Source of the DNA: Deltaproteobacteria bacterium | Lineage (GTDB): Bacteria; Desulfobacterota; Desulfuromonadia; Geobacterales; Pseudopelobacteraceae | Direction of reading: 5' to 3' | DNA: 42,871 nucleotides | NCBI GenBank assembly: GCA_014380135.1 | Contig: JACMKN010000037.1 | Span: 1-42,871, forward strand | Shown here: positions 30,194 through 40,159 of the stretch, piece by piece | Layout: each line of letters starts with the position of its first letter | How positions within the stretch are numbered: position 1 is the first letter of the stretch | The notes under the pieces: generated by a model | The model's input: only the letters and a program-made list of their open reading frames with translations | Database searches by the model: none | Told to the model about the DNA's origin: nothing | Position numbers and translations under genes: made by a program

Positions 30194-30670
30194 ATGGATA
30201 TCAAAGATTTGAAGCTGCTTATAAAGATGGTGACCGAGACGGATATCACCGAGTTTGAGATGGACAATTCCGACGAGAAGATTGTTATCAAGCGTGGGCA
30301 GAAGCCGGAGTATATCCAGGTCGGCGCACCCATGATGCAGCCCTACGCGGCTCCCCAGTATACCCCGGTTCCAGCGGCAGCGGCAGCTGCTCCGGCATCC
30401 TCGGCTCCTGCAGCATCCACTGAAGAAATCGGTGATACACTTAACTCCCCTATTGTCGGTAGCTTCTACTGTGCACCGGCTCCCGATGCTGCTCCATATG
30501 TCGAAGTTGGCCAGGTCGTTGAGAAGGGACAGGTGCTCTGTATTGTAGAGGCCATGAAGCTGATGAACGAAATCGAGGCCGAGTGCAAGTGCAAGATCCT
30601 CAAGGTCTGCAAGGAAAACGCCCAGGCTGTCGAGTTCGGCGATCCGCTGTTCGTGATCCAGAAACTTTAA
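30194..30670 (+). CDS. accB: Acetyl-CoA carboxylase biotin carboxyl carrier protein
   Basis: Pro/Ala linker then biotinyl motif 'CIVEAMKLMNEIEAE'. Confidence 0.97.
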   Translation: MDIKDLKLLIKMVTETDITEFEMDNSDEKIVIKRGQKPEYIQVGAPMMQPYAAPQYTPVPAAAAAAPASSAPAASTEEIGDTLNSPIVGSFYCAPAPDAAPYVEVGQVVEKGQVLCIVEAMKLMNEIEAECKCKILKVCKENAQAVEFGDPLFVIQKL

Positions 30671-30697
30671 TTCCACACCAAAGAGGGGTTTACCTTC

Positions 30698-32038
30698 ATG
30701 TTCCATAAAGTCCTTATTGCCAATCGCGGAGAAATTGCTGTCAGGGTCATCCGCGCCTGTAAAGAGCTGGGTATCAAAACTGTTGCTGTCTATTCACAGC
30801 CAGACGTGAATTCGCTGCACGTCAAGATGGCCGACGAGAGCGTCTGTATCGGCCCGGCACCAAGTGCCAAGAGTTATCTCAATATCAACGCGATCATCAG
30901 TGCGGCAGAGTTGACCGATGCCGAAGCGATTCATCCCGGCTACGGTTTTCTGTCGGAAAATGCCAACTTTGCCGAAGTGTGTGAAAAGTGCGGTATCACC
31001 TTTATCGGACCAACGGCCGAGAGTATGCGGATCATGGGTGACAAGATTAGTGCTCGCCAAGCGGTTATCAAGCAGGGCGTTCCCATTTTGCCCGGTACCA
31101 AGGAGGGTGTGCATTCGGTTGAAGAAGCGGTCAAGATTGCCAAGGAAATCGGTTTTCCGGTGATTATCAAGGCCACGGCAGGAGGAGGCGGGCGTGGAAT
31201 GAAAATTGTTCATTCCCAGGCTGCGCTGCCAAATGCTTTTGCCACTGCGCGGGCCGAGGCCCAGGCCGGGTTTGGTAATCCGGAAGTATATATCGAGAAG
31301 TATTGCGAACAGCCGCGCCACGTTGAAATTCAGATACTGGCCGACAAACATGGCAACGTGATCCACCTGGGTGAGCGTGACTGTTCCATTCAGCGTCGTC
31401 ACCAGAAGCTGATTGAAGAAGCCCCTTCTACCGTAGTTACTCCTGAAATCCGCAAGGCAATGGGCGATGCGGCAGTCAAGGCTGCTGCTGCAGTAGGTTA
31501 TAACAGCGTAGGAACCATCGAGTTTCTTGTTGATAAAAATAATAATTTTTTCTTCATGGAAATGAATACCCGAGTTCAGGTGGAGCATCCGGTTACCGAG
31601 ATGGTTACTGGAGTGGATATTGTTCGTGAGCAGATCCGGTCGGCTGCCGGAATACCTTTGCGCTACAAGCAGGAGGATATCCAGATCAGAGGGCACGCGA
31701 TCGAATGCCGTATCAATGCCGAGGATCCCTTCAAATTCACCCCCTGTCCAGGCAAAATTACAGCTTATCACCCGCCGGGAGGTCTTGGCGTCCGGGTCGA
31801 CTCGTTTGTCTATGACCAGTATACGGTTGTGCCTCACTACGATTCGCTGATCGGCAAATTGATTGTGCACGCCGACACCCGTGAAGAGGCCATCAAGCGC
31901 ATGGCGAGGGCACTGGATGAATACTGGATCGAAGGTATCAAAACTACAATTTTTTTCCACAAGCGGATCATGGCCAATAAAGACTTTATTGAAGGTAACA
32001 TCGATACCTCTTTCCTTGAGCGAATCGTACTGGAGTAG
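30698..32038 (+). CDS. accC: Acetyl-CoA carboxylase biotin carboxylase subunit
   Basis: '[23 protein letters not shown]', '[14 protein letters not shown]', '[21 protein letters not shown]'. Confidence 0.98.
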   Translation: MFHKVLIANRGEIAVRVIRACKELGIKTVAVYSQPDVNSLHVKMADESVCIGPAPSAKSYLNINAIISAAELTDAEAIHPGYGFLSENANFAEVCEKCGITFIGPTAESMRIMGDKISARQAVIKQGVPILPGTKEGVHSVEEAVKIAKEIGFPVIIKATAGGGGRGMKIVHSQAALPNAFATARAEAQAGFGNPEVYIEKYCEQPRHVEIQILADKHGNVIHLGERDCSIQRRHQKLIEEAPSTVVTPEIRKAMGDAAVKAAAAVGYNSVGTIEFLVDKNNNFFFMEMNTRVQVEHPVTEMVTGVDIVREQIRSAAGIPLRYKQEDIQIRGHAIECRINAEDPFKFTPCPGKITAYHPPGGLGVRVDSFVYDQYTVVPHYDSLIGKLIVHADTREEAIKRMARALDEYWIEGIKTTIFFHKRIMANKDFIEGNIDTSFLERIVLE

Positions 32039-32043
32039 CTATC

Positions 32044-32430
32044 ATGGACTTTCCAGAAGAACTGAAATACTCGAAGGAACATGTCTGGGTCAGAATTGAG
32101 CGAGGAACAGCGGTCATTGGTATCACTGATTTTGCCCAGGAAGATCTGGGCCCGGTCAGTGGCATCGAACTCCCTGATGAAGGGGACGAGGTTGAACAGG
32201 ATGATTCGGTCGGCTCCATTGAAGCCCGAAAAACGGTAGCCGAGATTTATGCCCCGTTCAGCGGTACCGTTCGTAGCATTAATCATGAAGTGGTTGATAA
32301 TCCGGATCTGATTAATGATGATCCTTACGATGGCGGTTGGCTGGTTGAAATCTCCCTTGATGATCCTGAAGAACTCAAAGGACTCATGTCGGCCGATGAT
32401 TATGCCGACTATATTGAAAACAGGGATTAA
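32044..32430 (+). CDS. gcvH: Glycine cleavage system H protein
   Basis: 'KYSKEHVWVRIE', lipoyl motif 'DSVGSIEARKTVAEIYAPFSG'. Confidence 0.94.
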   Translation: MDFPEELKYSKEHVWVRIERGTAVIGITDFAQEDLGPVSGIELPDEGDEVEQDDSVGSIEARKTVAEIYAPFSGTVRSINHEVVDNPDLINDDPYDGGWLVEISLDDPEELKGLMSADDYADYIENRD

Positions 32431-32454
32431 TTTCTGACATAAACTGTGCTATAA

Positions 32455-32489
32455 GGGCGAGATAAAGTTTTATCTCGCCCTCTTTTATT
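32455..32489 (+). terminator. Rho-independent terminator after gcvH
   Basis: 12-bp perfect stem gggcgagataaa-gt-tttatctcgccc followed by tcttttatt. Confidence 0.9.
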
Positions 32490-32503
32490 GAAAGGACTCT
32501 AAT

Positions 32504-33991
32504 GTGCGCCTGACAATCCTGTTATTTGCATTGATATTGATTTTCCCGGTTGTTGCCTATTCAGCAAGTGATCCGCTCTCACTGACGCTCCGTGAATCGA
32601 TTCGCATGGCTGTTGAAAAAAATCTGGATGTGAGGGCCGAACTCTACAATCCGGCCCAGTTTGAGGCAGATATCAACCGCAACCGTGCCATATATGAACC
32701 GGTTCTGGATCTTAAAACATCTTTTACCGATTCAACGGCCTCTTCAACCTTCCCAACCGTGACCTCCAGCAATACGCAAAGCTTTGTGCTGGATTCGTCG
32801 GTCAGCACTCTGGTTTGGAGTGGGGCCAGGGTGGGAGTCTTTTATAATAATGGCTACAATGGCAGCAATGCACCAACCGTCATGCCGAATTACTGGAATT
32901 CCGAGTTGGGTGCCAGTCTCAGCCAACCGCTTCTGAAAAATTCCGGACGGGAATCTACCGAGCTTGCCATTAATGTGTCCCGTTTGTCCAAATTTGCATC
33001 TCTGGAGCGCTTCAATGCCCTTTTGCTGGGAACTGTGGCCCAGGTTCGCAATGAATATTACAAGCTCCACAGTCTCCGGGAAGAACTGGAAGTTAAAAAG
33101 GTGTCTTTGGAGCTGGCCCGCAAGATCCTTTCTGATACGCAAGCCAGAGTGAAGGCCGGCGTTCTGCCAGCCATGGAAATCCTGAACGCTGAATTCGGGA
33201 GTGTTACACGCGAGAAAGAGCTGATTGACGCAGAACTTGCCGTGAGTGACCAGTTGGACGTACTCAGACTGCTGCTGCAGATTGAAAACAGGAATGTTGA
33301 ATTGAGTACCGTTGATCTGCCGCCGCGCGACCGTTACGAAATTGTCGAGGAGGATGCTATTCGCGAGGCCTTTGATCGTCCCGATATCCGTGAGCAGAAA
33401 CGCAATCTTGAAATAGCGGAGCTCCAGACTCGTGTATTCAACAGCAAGATTCGCCCTGATCTTGCATTGATCGCCTCCGCAGCACTGACCGGGCGCGATA
33501 GCACTTATCAGCGCAACCTTGACAAGGTAGTTACTTTTGATTATCCGGTCTGGAGCATCGGTCTGAATTTCACCTATCCGCTGGGCAATGGTGCCGCCGA
33601 GAATGATTATCGCAGGAGCCGGTTAAAAACAGAGCAGACCGCCCTGCAGATACGCAGTCTGGAAGAAAGTACCACCAATGATGTCAAAGCTGCCATTAGA
33701 GGAGTAGCGACCGGCTATAAACAGATTGAGGTAGCCGACCGTGGCAGGGCCTTTGCCGAAGAAAGGCTGCGGGCTTTTATTCGCAGGAATGAGGTCGGGC
33801 TGGCCACCACCAGGGATCTGCTGGATGTGGAAAATGATCTGGCGGTTTCAAAGAGCAATCAGATCAAAGCGGTGGTTGGTTATGCCAACGCCTTGACCCG
33901 TTATTGGCAGGTAACCGGCGAACTGCTTGAGCGCGAAGGCATCCGCGTTGTTGAAGGAGACGCAGACAAGCTTTATTCTGCGACTCATTGA
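32504..33991 (+). CDS. TolC-family outer membrane efflux protein (GTG start)
   Basis: Signal peptide; 'LTLRESIRMAVEKNLDVRAE', periodic coiled-coil TolC repeats, 'GYANALTRYWQVTGELLE'. Confidence 0.9.
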   Translation: MRLTILLFALILIFPVVAYSASDPLSLTLRESIRMAVEKNLDVRAELYNPAQFEADINRNRAIYEPVLDLKTSFTDSTASSTFPTVTSSNTQSFVLDSSVSTLVWSGARVGVFYNNGYNGSNAPTVMPNYWNSELGASLSQPLLKNSGRESTELAINVSRLSKFASLERFNALLLGTVAQVRNEYYKLHSLREELEVKKVSLELARKILSDTQARVKAGVLPAMEILNAEFGSVTREKELIDAELAVSDQLDVLRLLLQIENRNVELSTVDLPPRDRYEIVEEDAIREAFDRPDIREQKRNLEIAELQTRVFNSKIRPDLALIASAALTGRDSTYQRNLDKVVTFDYPVWSIGLNFTYPLGNGAAENDYRRSRLKTEQTALQIRSLEESTTNDVKAAIRGVATGYKQIEVADRGRAFAEERLRAFIRRNEVGLATTRDLLDVENDLAVSKSNQIKAVVGYANALTRYWQVTGELLEREGIRVVEGDADKLYSATH

Positions 33992-34809
33992 TGCTGCGGA
34001 TAGGTCAGATAGAATACTCAAACTGTACTCCCCTGTATCATCTGCTCAGGGAACAGTTTGACTGTGGCGGCTATGAATTTGTTTCCGGGGTGCCGGCAGA
34101 GCTTAACGCGCTGCTGGCAACCGGTCAGATTGACGTATGTCCCTCCTCGTCGATAGAGTACGCCCTGCACCCCGAACGGTATCGAATACTCCCGCAGCTC
34201 TCCATATCCAGCAATGGGGCTGTTGCCAGTGTTCTGCTTTTTTCCAGGATACCAATCGAAGAACTGCATGGTCAGACCATAAAGCTCAGCTCCGAATCCG
34301 CCACTTCGGTCAACCTGCTGAAAATTCTGATGGTGCAGCGCTACAACTGCGCATGTAGCTATACCGTTAATTCCCAAAAAACTGCAGATGCACTTGACTC
34401 TTCTCCTGCTCTTCTGTTGATCGGTGATGCTGCCTTGCGTGCTTCAATGACAGGAACCAGTATGTTTGTGTACGATCTCGGCAGTATCTGGCGTGATTGG
34501 ACCGGGTTGCCATTTGTTTTTGCGCTTTGGCTGTGTCGCAATGAAGTTGCTGCCGATCCGCATCTGGTTGAACTTTTCTACCGCTTGATTGAAGCCAAGA
34601 GACTGGCTCCATTGCACCATGAACGAATCCTCCGTTATGCGCATGAGGCAAGTTGGATGCCTCGTGAAAGGCTGCTGAAATATTGGCGTGACAATATTTC
34701 ATACAACCTGGAAGAAGAGAGCGTTGCGGGTCTGATGACCTTTTATGAAAAGTGTTATGAACTTGAGCTTATTAAATCGGTTCCCATATTGAATTTTACT
34801 GCAATTTAA
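33991..34809 (+). CDS. mqnA: Menaquinone biosynthesis protein MqnA/chorismate dehydratase family
   Basis: 'LRIGQIEYSNCTPLYHLL...VSGVPAELNALLATGQIDVCPSSSIEYALHPERYRILPQLSISSNGAVASVLLFS'. Confidence 0.85.
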   Translation: MLRIGQIEYSNCTPLYHLLREQFDCGGYEFVSGVPAELNALLATGQIDVCPSSSIEYALHPERYRILPQLSISSNGAVASVLLFSRIPIEELHGQTIKLSSESATSVNLLKILMVQRYNCACSYTVNSQKTADALDSSPALLLIGDAALRASMTGTSMFVYDLGSIWRDWTGLPFVFALWLCRNEVAADPHLVELFYRLIEAKRLAPLHHERILRYAHEASWMPRERLLKYWRDNISYNLEEESVAGLMTFYEKCYELELIKSVPILNFTAI

Positions 34810-34819
34810 TTCTGTCGAA

Positions 34820-37210
34820 ATGGCGACTACTATGAAAAACCAGCAGCAGGGCAGTGCCAAATGGATCAATACCTTGTCGGCTATAATTCGATCGGCTGGA
34901 GATCCGCTTCGTGTACCGGAATTTCAACGACTTGATGATTATTGCGTCAGAATTGCCATCGTGGTTCGCACCCGTTGGATCATGCTTTTGGCAATTTCAC
35001 TTTATACGCTGTTTGCAGCCCTCAGTTATAAGCTCAGCACAGTTGGGTTCCGTTTCAGTAATCATCAGACCACCTTTCTCGTACTTACGATAGTTTCAGT
35101 CATTCTTTACAATACAGTCCTTAGCTCAAAAAAATCCATTTTACAGAGCTTTTCTCATCTGGTCCATCTTCAGGTTGTACTTGACCTGTTTTTTGTTACG
35201 GTGCTGATTCATTTTACCGGCGGCGTTGTCAGTTGGTTCTGGCCGGTATATCTGCTGGTTACCATTGAGTCCGCATTTCTCTTGGATGACAAGCGGGACG
35301 TATGGCTGATCGGAACGCTTGGCGCTACTTTTTATGGATCTCTGCTGGCGGTTGAGAGCGTTCACCTTGTGCCTCATGTGGCCATGCCTTTCATAGACTC
35401 GTCACTGCATGAGGTTTTTCTGTTTCAATTGCTGATGTGGTGCTGGGTGGCCGGCATGAATGCTACCGTTGCTTTTGTTGCCGCTTTCATGATGGATACC
35501 ATCCGCAGCGATAATCGCAGGGTTAAGGAAGGGGAGGAGGCTCTCCTTAGTTTCATCACATCAGCTAACGACCTGATCTTCAGTTGCGATCAGGCAGGGA
35601 GGATCCTGTATGCCAACCAGGTTTTTCTGGATCTGCTTCACATTGACATCAACAATCCGCGAGAACGCACTCTCTTTGATCTGGTTGACAGCGATTCATG
35701 TATCATTCTTAAGAAGCTAGTTGCATGCGTAGTACGGGAAGGTCAACCTGAACATCTGGATGTTTCATTTCAGCCTGTCGGAGAGCCTCCGGTGGAAGTT
35801 GAGATGAGCCTTTCAATGAGTTTGCGCGATGAAGAGTCCGCCGTTGTGTGGGGAGTCTGCCGCGACATAACTGAACGTAAACGAGCCCAAAACGACCTGT
35901 ATGTCATGGCGCATCACGACGCCCTGACTGGTCTTCCAAACCGTCTACTTCTGGAAGATCGCCTGCAGCAGGCAAAGGCACTTGCCAACCGTCTGCAGGA
36001 AAACTTTGCGTTGCTCTTTCTCGACCTGGATCGTTTCAAGATAATTAACGATACATTGGGCCATTCCGTTGGTGATGAATTATTGCGACTGGTGGCGGGA
36101 CGGCTGAAACGGACTTTGCGCGAAACTGATACGGTTGCCAGAATAGGTGGCGACGAGTTTATCGTTCTGTTGATAAATGTCGATCTGCATTATGTCGGTG
36201 TCCTTGCCGAAAAGATTCTGAAATCACTGGTTCTTCCTTTCCACCTGCGAGACCACGAACTGTTTATCACCACCAGTCTTGGTATCTGCATGTACCCCAG
36301 AGACGACCAGGATACCGAAGCGATGATGAAAAAGGCTGATATAGCTATGTACCATGCCAAGGCATTGGGGAGAAACAACTTCCAGTTCTATGACTCGCAG
36401 ATGGATCAAAATGCTTCTCGACGTTTTGTCATATCCAACAGTTTGAGGAGGGGACTGGAACACAATGAATTCCGGTTGTACTATCAGCCCAAAATCGATG
36501 TTCAGTCAGGACGGATAGTTGCGCTGGAAGCATTGGTGCGTTGGGAACACCCCGAGTTGGGACTACTTTCGCCGCTTGAGTTTATTCAATTGGCGGAAGA
36601 AAACGGTCTGATCATGCAGTTGGGAGAATGGGTGCTGCGGGAAGCTTGCGTCCAGAATGTAAAGTGGCAGGCTGAAGGTCTTGCAAGTATTCGAGTGGCG
36701 GTAAATATTTCGGGCTACCAGTTGCAGCATAAAAATCTGCTGGAGGTGGTAAACAGGATTCTTGGAGAAACCGGAATGTCTCCGAATCATCTGGAGTTTG
36801 AAATCACGGAAAGTGTGATCATGCAGAACCCGGATTTTGTAGTTTCGGTATTGACTGCAATTACTGCCCTCGGCATTCATATTTCAGTAGATGATTTTGG
36901 GACCGGATATTCGTCCCTGGCTCACTTGAAACGTTTTTCAGTCAACACCCTCAAGATTGATAAATCGTTTGTCAATGACGTAAATCTGAACGGTACCGAT
37001 GCGGCTATAGCCACTGCGATCATTGCGATGGGTAACAGCCTTAACCTGAACGTCATCGCCGAGGGTGTTGAAACTCAGGCCCAGTATGATTTTCTCAAGG
37101 ATAACCACTGCGGACAGGTGCAGGGCTATCTCTTCAGTCGCCCTTTGCCTTCGGGTGAAATTGTCAAAGTCTTAAGGCAGAATATGTTTGATCTTGATGA
37201 TCATGGCTGA
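34820..37210 (+). CDS. Membrane-anchored PAS-GGDEF-EAL protein
   Basis: N-terminal TM segments; PAS; 'RETDTVARIGGDEFIVL' (GGDEF plus RxxD I-site); 'ALEALVRWEHPELG' (EAL), 'DDFGTGYSSL'. Confidence 0.96.
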   Translation: MATTMKNQQQGSAKWINTLSAIIRSAGDPLRVPEFQRLDDYCVRIAIVVRTRWIMLLAISLYTLFAALSYKLSTVGFRFSNHQTTFLVLTIVSVILYNTVLSSKKSILQSFSHLVHLQVVLDLFFVTVLIHFTGGVVSWFWPVYLLVTIESAFLLDDKRDVWLIGTLGATFYGSLLAVESVHLVPHVAMPFIDSSLHEVFLFQLLMWCWVAGMNATVAFVAAFMMDTIRSDNRRVKEGEEALLSFITSANDLIFSCDQAGRILYANQVFLDLLHIDINNPRERTLFDLVDSDSCIILKKLVACVVREGQPEHLDVSFQPVGEPPVEVEMSLSMSLRDEESAVVWGVCRDITERKRAQNDLYVMAHHDALTGLPNRLLLEDRLQQAKALANRLQENFALLFLDLDRFKIINDTLGHSVGDELLRLVAGRLKRTLRETDTVARIGGDEFIVLLINVDLHYVGVLAEKILKSLVLPFHLRDHELFITTSLGICMYPRDDQDTEAMMKKADIAMYHAKALGRNNFQFYDSQMDQNASRRFVISNSLRRGLEHNEFRLYYQPKIDVQSGRIVALEALVRWEHPELGLLSPLEFIQLAEENGLIMQLGEWVLREACVQNVKWQAEGLASIRVAVNISGYQLQHKNLLEVVNRILGETGMSPNHLEFEITESVIMQNPDFVVSVLTAITALGIHISVDDFGTGYSSLAHLKRFSVNTLKIDKSFVNDVNLNGTDAAIATAIIAMGNSLNLNVIAEGVETQAQYDFLKDNHCGQVQGYLFSRPLPSGEIVKVLRQNMFDLDDHG

Positions 37211-37653
37211 CGGGCTGATTTCCATTTTGCATAGTCAGCCAGAATCCGGGCATGATCAAAACAAAGTTGATCAGGAAGAGCGTCCATCCTGAATAGCGCG
37301 AGACTCACTGCGTCGTCTGCGGCACAAGGTGTGCCATGCCCGCTTGCCACAAAGACCGTTGATATCGTATGCATCCTTGTATCGCGCCCCGGATCGGAAT
37401 AACATCCCAGCAGGTGCAAGTCCCTAACCTCAAGTGAAGTTTCTTCCCGTGCCTCCCTAATGGCGGCATGCTCAAGGCGCTCCCCATAATCCACAAAGCC
37501 TCCCGGCAAAGCCCAACCCAATGGCGGATTTCTACGCTTTATCAGAATAATGCTGTCACCGATTTCAATGATTATGTCAACTGTTGGAAACGGGTTACGA
37601 TAATTTTTGACATTTGAACCGCAGATTGGGCAGGCGAGTGCATCAAACGACAT
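37201..37653 (-). CDS. Nudix hydrolase
   Basis: Nudix box 'GGFVDYGERLEHAAIREAREETSLEV'; N-terminal CPICG. Confidence 0.93.
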   Translation of the reverse strand: MSFDALACPICGSNVKNYRNPFPTVDIIIEIGDSIILIKRRNPPLGWALPGGFVDYGERLEHAAIREAREETSLEVRDLHLLGCYSDPGRDTRMHTISTVFVASGHGTPCAADDAVSLALFRMDALPDQLCFDHARILADYAKWKSARQP

Positions 37654-37664
37654 GGTTTCTCCGT

Positions 37665-37697
37665 GAATAAAAAAAGGGGGAATGTGAATTCCCCCTT
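37665..37697 (-). terminator. Rho-independent terminator downstream of PxxKW gene
   Basis: Minus strand AAGGGGGAAT-TCAC-ATTCCCCCTT followed by TTTTTATT. Confidence 0.85.
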
Positions 37698-37722
37698 CAA
37701 AAAAGAGTCATAAACTAAAAGA

Positions 37723-38022
37723 TTATTTTTTCTTCTTGGCCGCACCACCGGAAGCTTTTTTGGAAGCTTTGAGCGGGTTGACTTTGGTGTCATCAACCTT
37801 GATTTCAATTTTTACATGAGAAGCAAAATTGCAGATACCGCCAACCCATTTCTTGACCGGCGCAGGGTAAGCACTGCACACCTGTCCGATAGTGCCGGTT
37901 ACGATACGATCACACCCTTCGCAGTTCTCTTCAATCACCTGACATGAACCACCTGTAAAAATACAACCCTGTTTTCCCCAAAAGGTACATTCGACACCTG
38001 GAAGTACTGTCTGACACTGCAT
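37723..38022 (-). CDS. PxxKW family cysteine-rich small protein
   Basis: 99 aa, eight Cys, 'SAYPAPVKKWVGGIC', Lys-rich C-terminus. Confidence 0.8.
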   Translation of the reverse strand: MQCQTVLPGVECTFWGKQGCIFTGGSCQVIEENCEGCDRIVTGTIGQVCSAYPAPVKKWVGGICNFASHVKIEIKVDDTKVNPLKASKKASGGAAKKKK

Positions 38023-38256
38023 GCTTCTTCCTCCTGAGTTTGTTCTTGAACTACAAATAACCTTAACAATTCTTGTCGAGAAAAGTCAACGTAAAAAATT
38101 GCCGGGAAAACAGACTGTTTGAATGTCGAATGATGCAGTTCCTGATTGTCAAATACAGTATGATGAACGCCGTCTATTGCGGTTGTCCGGCAGTGACCGC
38201 CGGTCTCTGGTACGACCCGTTTACTGATAAGGACCCTTATTGATCTAGCCGGTCGC

Positions 38257-38706
38257 TTAGTACAGTACCTTGATTCCGATCAAATCATCCTTGGTTGTAT
38301 CAGACCAGCGCTTCAAAGACCAGTTGCCGATCCAGGCCTTGAACAGTCCCAGGTTTTGTTGACGTTCTGACTCTGTTGATCCCAGATGCTGATACATGTT
38401 GCCCGGCTTGCCGTCCTTCGAGCTTTTACCATCATCCAGCCTCCTCATCATTGCACCGGTGTTTGGCCACCCTACAAAAGAGACCAGATGGCTGTAGCTG
38501 TCCATCCGCATGCCCTGACCTTTGGTAAGCCATTTTTCCTTTTCTTTCTTGAACAACGGGTACTCCGGGGCCGAATCGGCGCCATGGCAGACAAGGCAAT
38601 GCTTTTCAACTATTCCTTTGATGCTGCCGCTCCAGGTCGTTTCCTGTGCACTTGCCGCTGAAGCAGCCAAAACTATCAGGCTGATTGCTGTGATTGCGTT
38701 CTTCAT
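38257..38706 (-). CDS. Periplasmic monoheme cytochrome c
   Basis: Start placed at MKNAITAISLIVLAASAASA (signal peptide); single heme motif 'CLVCH'. The longer ORF-track start (39051) runs antiframe through DUF3793. Confidence 0.82.
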   Translation of the reverse strand: MKNAITAISLIVLAASAASAQETTWSGSIKGIVEKHCLVCHGADSAPEYPLFKKEKEKWLTKGQGMRMDSYSHLVSFVGWPNTGAMMRRLDDGKSSKDGKPGNMYQHLGSTESERQQNLGLFKAWIGNWSLKRWSDTTKDDLIGIKVLY

Positions 38707-38749
38707 ACTTATTCTCCATTTGCCATCTATAGGATACTGAATGTCATTT

Positions 38750-39448
38750 TCACTCAGCAGGTAAAAAAAAGGATTTTGATGCTTCCGATCGGCCCAGACA
38801 GTCAAAGGGTGAACTGCAAATTGACAGCTGTGTACCCATCTTATGTCGGGTATGGCGGAAGGAATTGGCCAGGCAGAGACTCTGGCTGGGTTCACCGTAA
38901 ATTTTCCATGGACCTTGGCAGGCATACGGCAAGTTGACCATTCCCATGAATGCGGCCACATCTTTGGCAGGGTAACCGATGAACAGTCCAATCTCATGCG
39001 GGAATGCGTCAGAATTTTCGATGCGGGAGCACATCTCGGCCAACAGGGCAATACTGTCTTGGGTAGTGTCGTAACCGGCTCTCGCCAGAATCACGCGAAT
39101 TCCGGAGTGAGAAAGGTGTCGTTCCAGGAGTTCAGGATTAAAGCAGAACAGGAGCATGCTGCGATCCCTGGTTTGCAGAACCTTGAAGTTTATGTCGGCC
39201 AGTCGGGTGGACAACTCATTGTAGTGAGTCTGCCATAGTTGATACAGGTTTCTGCCACAGGAGCGTGGGCGATTTACCAGCGAGAGCAGGTTGGCCGGTT
39301 TGATTCCTGCCAGCACCTCGGAACATTCCAGCATCAGGTGTGCGGCCAAGCATTCCAGAGGGTCCGGAAAGCGTGATGAGAGCTGGTGAAAACTGCTAGA
39401 TTTGACGTTTGGTGTTTTAGTAAAGGCGCTAGTGTCGAACTGGGCCAT
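38750..39448 (-). CDS. DUF3793 family protein
   Basis: 'PLECLAAHLMLECSEVLAGIKPANLLSL', 'FPHEIGLFIGYPAKDVAAFMG'; start placed at MAQFDTSAF. Confidence 0.82.
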   Translation of the reverse strand: MAQFDTSAFTKTPNVKSSSFHQLSSRFPDPLECLAAHLMLECSEVLAGIKPANLLSLVNRPRSCGRNLYQLWQTHYNELSTRLADINFKVLQTRDRSMLLFCFNPELLERHLSHSGIRVILARAGYDTTQDSIALLAEMCSRIENSDAFPHEIGLFIGYPAKDVAAFMGMVNLPYACQGPWKIYGEPSQSLCLANSFRHTRHKMGTQLSICSSPFDCLGRSEASKSFFLPAE

Positions 39449-39459
39449 CGCAATCCCCC

Positions 39460-39478
39460 GCAATTGATTTTCGTTATC
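39460..39478 (-). promoter_or_regulatory. Candidate Fur box upstream of DUF3793 gene
   Basis: Minus strand GATAACGAAAATCAATTGC: 14 of 19 match GATAATGATAATCATTATC by hand; embedded in ATTGAT-N7-ATCAAT. Confidence 0.5.
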
Positions 39479-39586
39479 AATAACAGTCTTAAAAAGATGA
39501 GTCAAGAGAAACTTATTGCCGGAGTGTATTTAGAGTTGGGATTTAGCGCTTTAAGGCTACCGCCGCAAAGAATAGAAAGATTAACC

Positions 39587-40159
39587 TCAGCGACGGCTGA
39601 TTGTCAGAAAGTTTTTGAGAAGATCCATGCCGGCCTCGGTCAGGATCGATTCGGGGTGGAATTGCACCCCCCAGATCGGCAATTGTTTATGCCGCATCCC
39701 CATAATTTCGTTGTTTTCTACCCAGGCAGTAACCTCCAGGCAATCCGGAAGGGTGGCGCGATCGACGATCAATGAATGGTAGCGGGTGGCTTGGAACGGA
39801 TTCGGGAGACCGGCGAAAAGTTCTTTGCCGTCGTGGAGGATGGGGGAGGTCTTGCCATGCATCAGGGAGGCGCTTCTGATAACCTTGCCGCCAAAGGCGG
39901 CGCCGATGGACTGGTGTCCCAGACAGACCCCCAGGATCGGGATTTTTCCGGCGAAGTGCTTGATGGCAGACACGGAAATTCCGGCTTCGTCAGGAGAACA
40001 GGGGCCGGGAGATACAACGATGCGTTCGGGGTTCAGCGATTCAATTTCTGCCAGTGTTATCCTGTCGTTGCGGTGGACCTGGACATCTTCTCCCAGTTGA
40101 CCGAAATACTGGACGATGTTGAAGGTAAAGGAGTCATAGTTATCGATCATCAGCAGCAT
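39587..40159 (-). CDS. trpG: Anthranilate synthase component II (glutamine amidotransferase)
   Basis: '[22 protein letters not shown]', '[13 protein letters not shown]', '[12 protein letters not shown]', '[15 protein letters not shown]'. Confidence 0.95.
   Translation of the reverse strand: MLLMIDNYDSFTFNIVQYFGQLGEDVQVHRNDRITLAEIESLNPERIVVSPGPCSPDEAGISVSAIKHFAGKIPILGVCLGHQSIGAAFGGKVIRSASLMHGKTSPILHDGKELFAGLPNPFQATRYHSLIVDRATLPDCLEVTAWVENNEIMGMRHKQLPIWGVQFHPESILTEAGMDLLKNFLTISRR

Noticed and set aside
30794-31960. 388-aa minus-strand ORF antisense to accC
   Set aside because: accC on the plus strand is unambiguous; the antisense product has no recognisable domain.
38023-38256. ATAAGGACCCTTAT palindrome and CCGGC/GCCGG arms as a mobile or regulatory element
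   Set aside because: Short isolated palindromes in a noncoding gap; could be a weak terminator for the neighbouring gene but has no T-tract.
38707-39051. N-terminal extension of the cytochrome ORF (ORF-track start 39051)
   Set aside because: The extension lies in another frame through the DUF3793 gene; a signal peptide begins at Met 38706.
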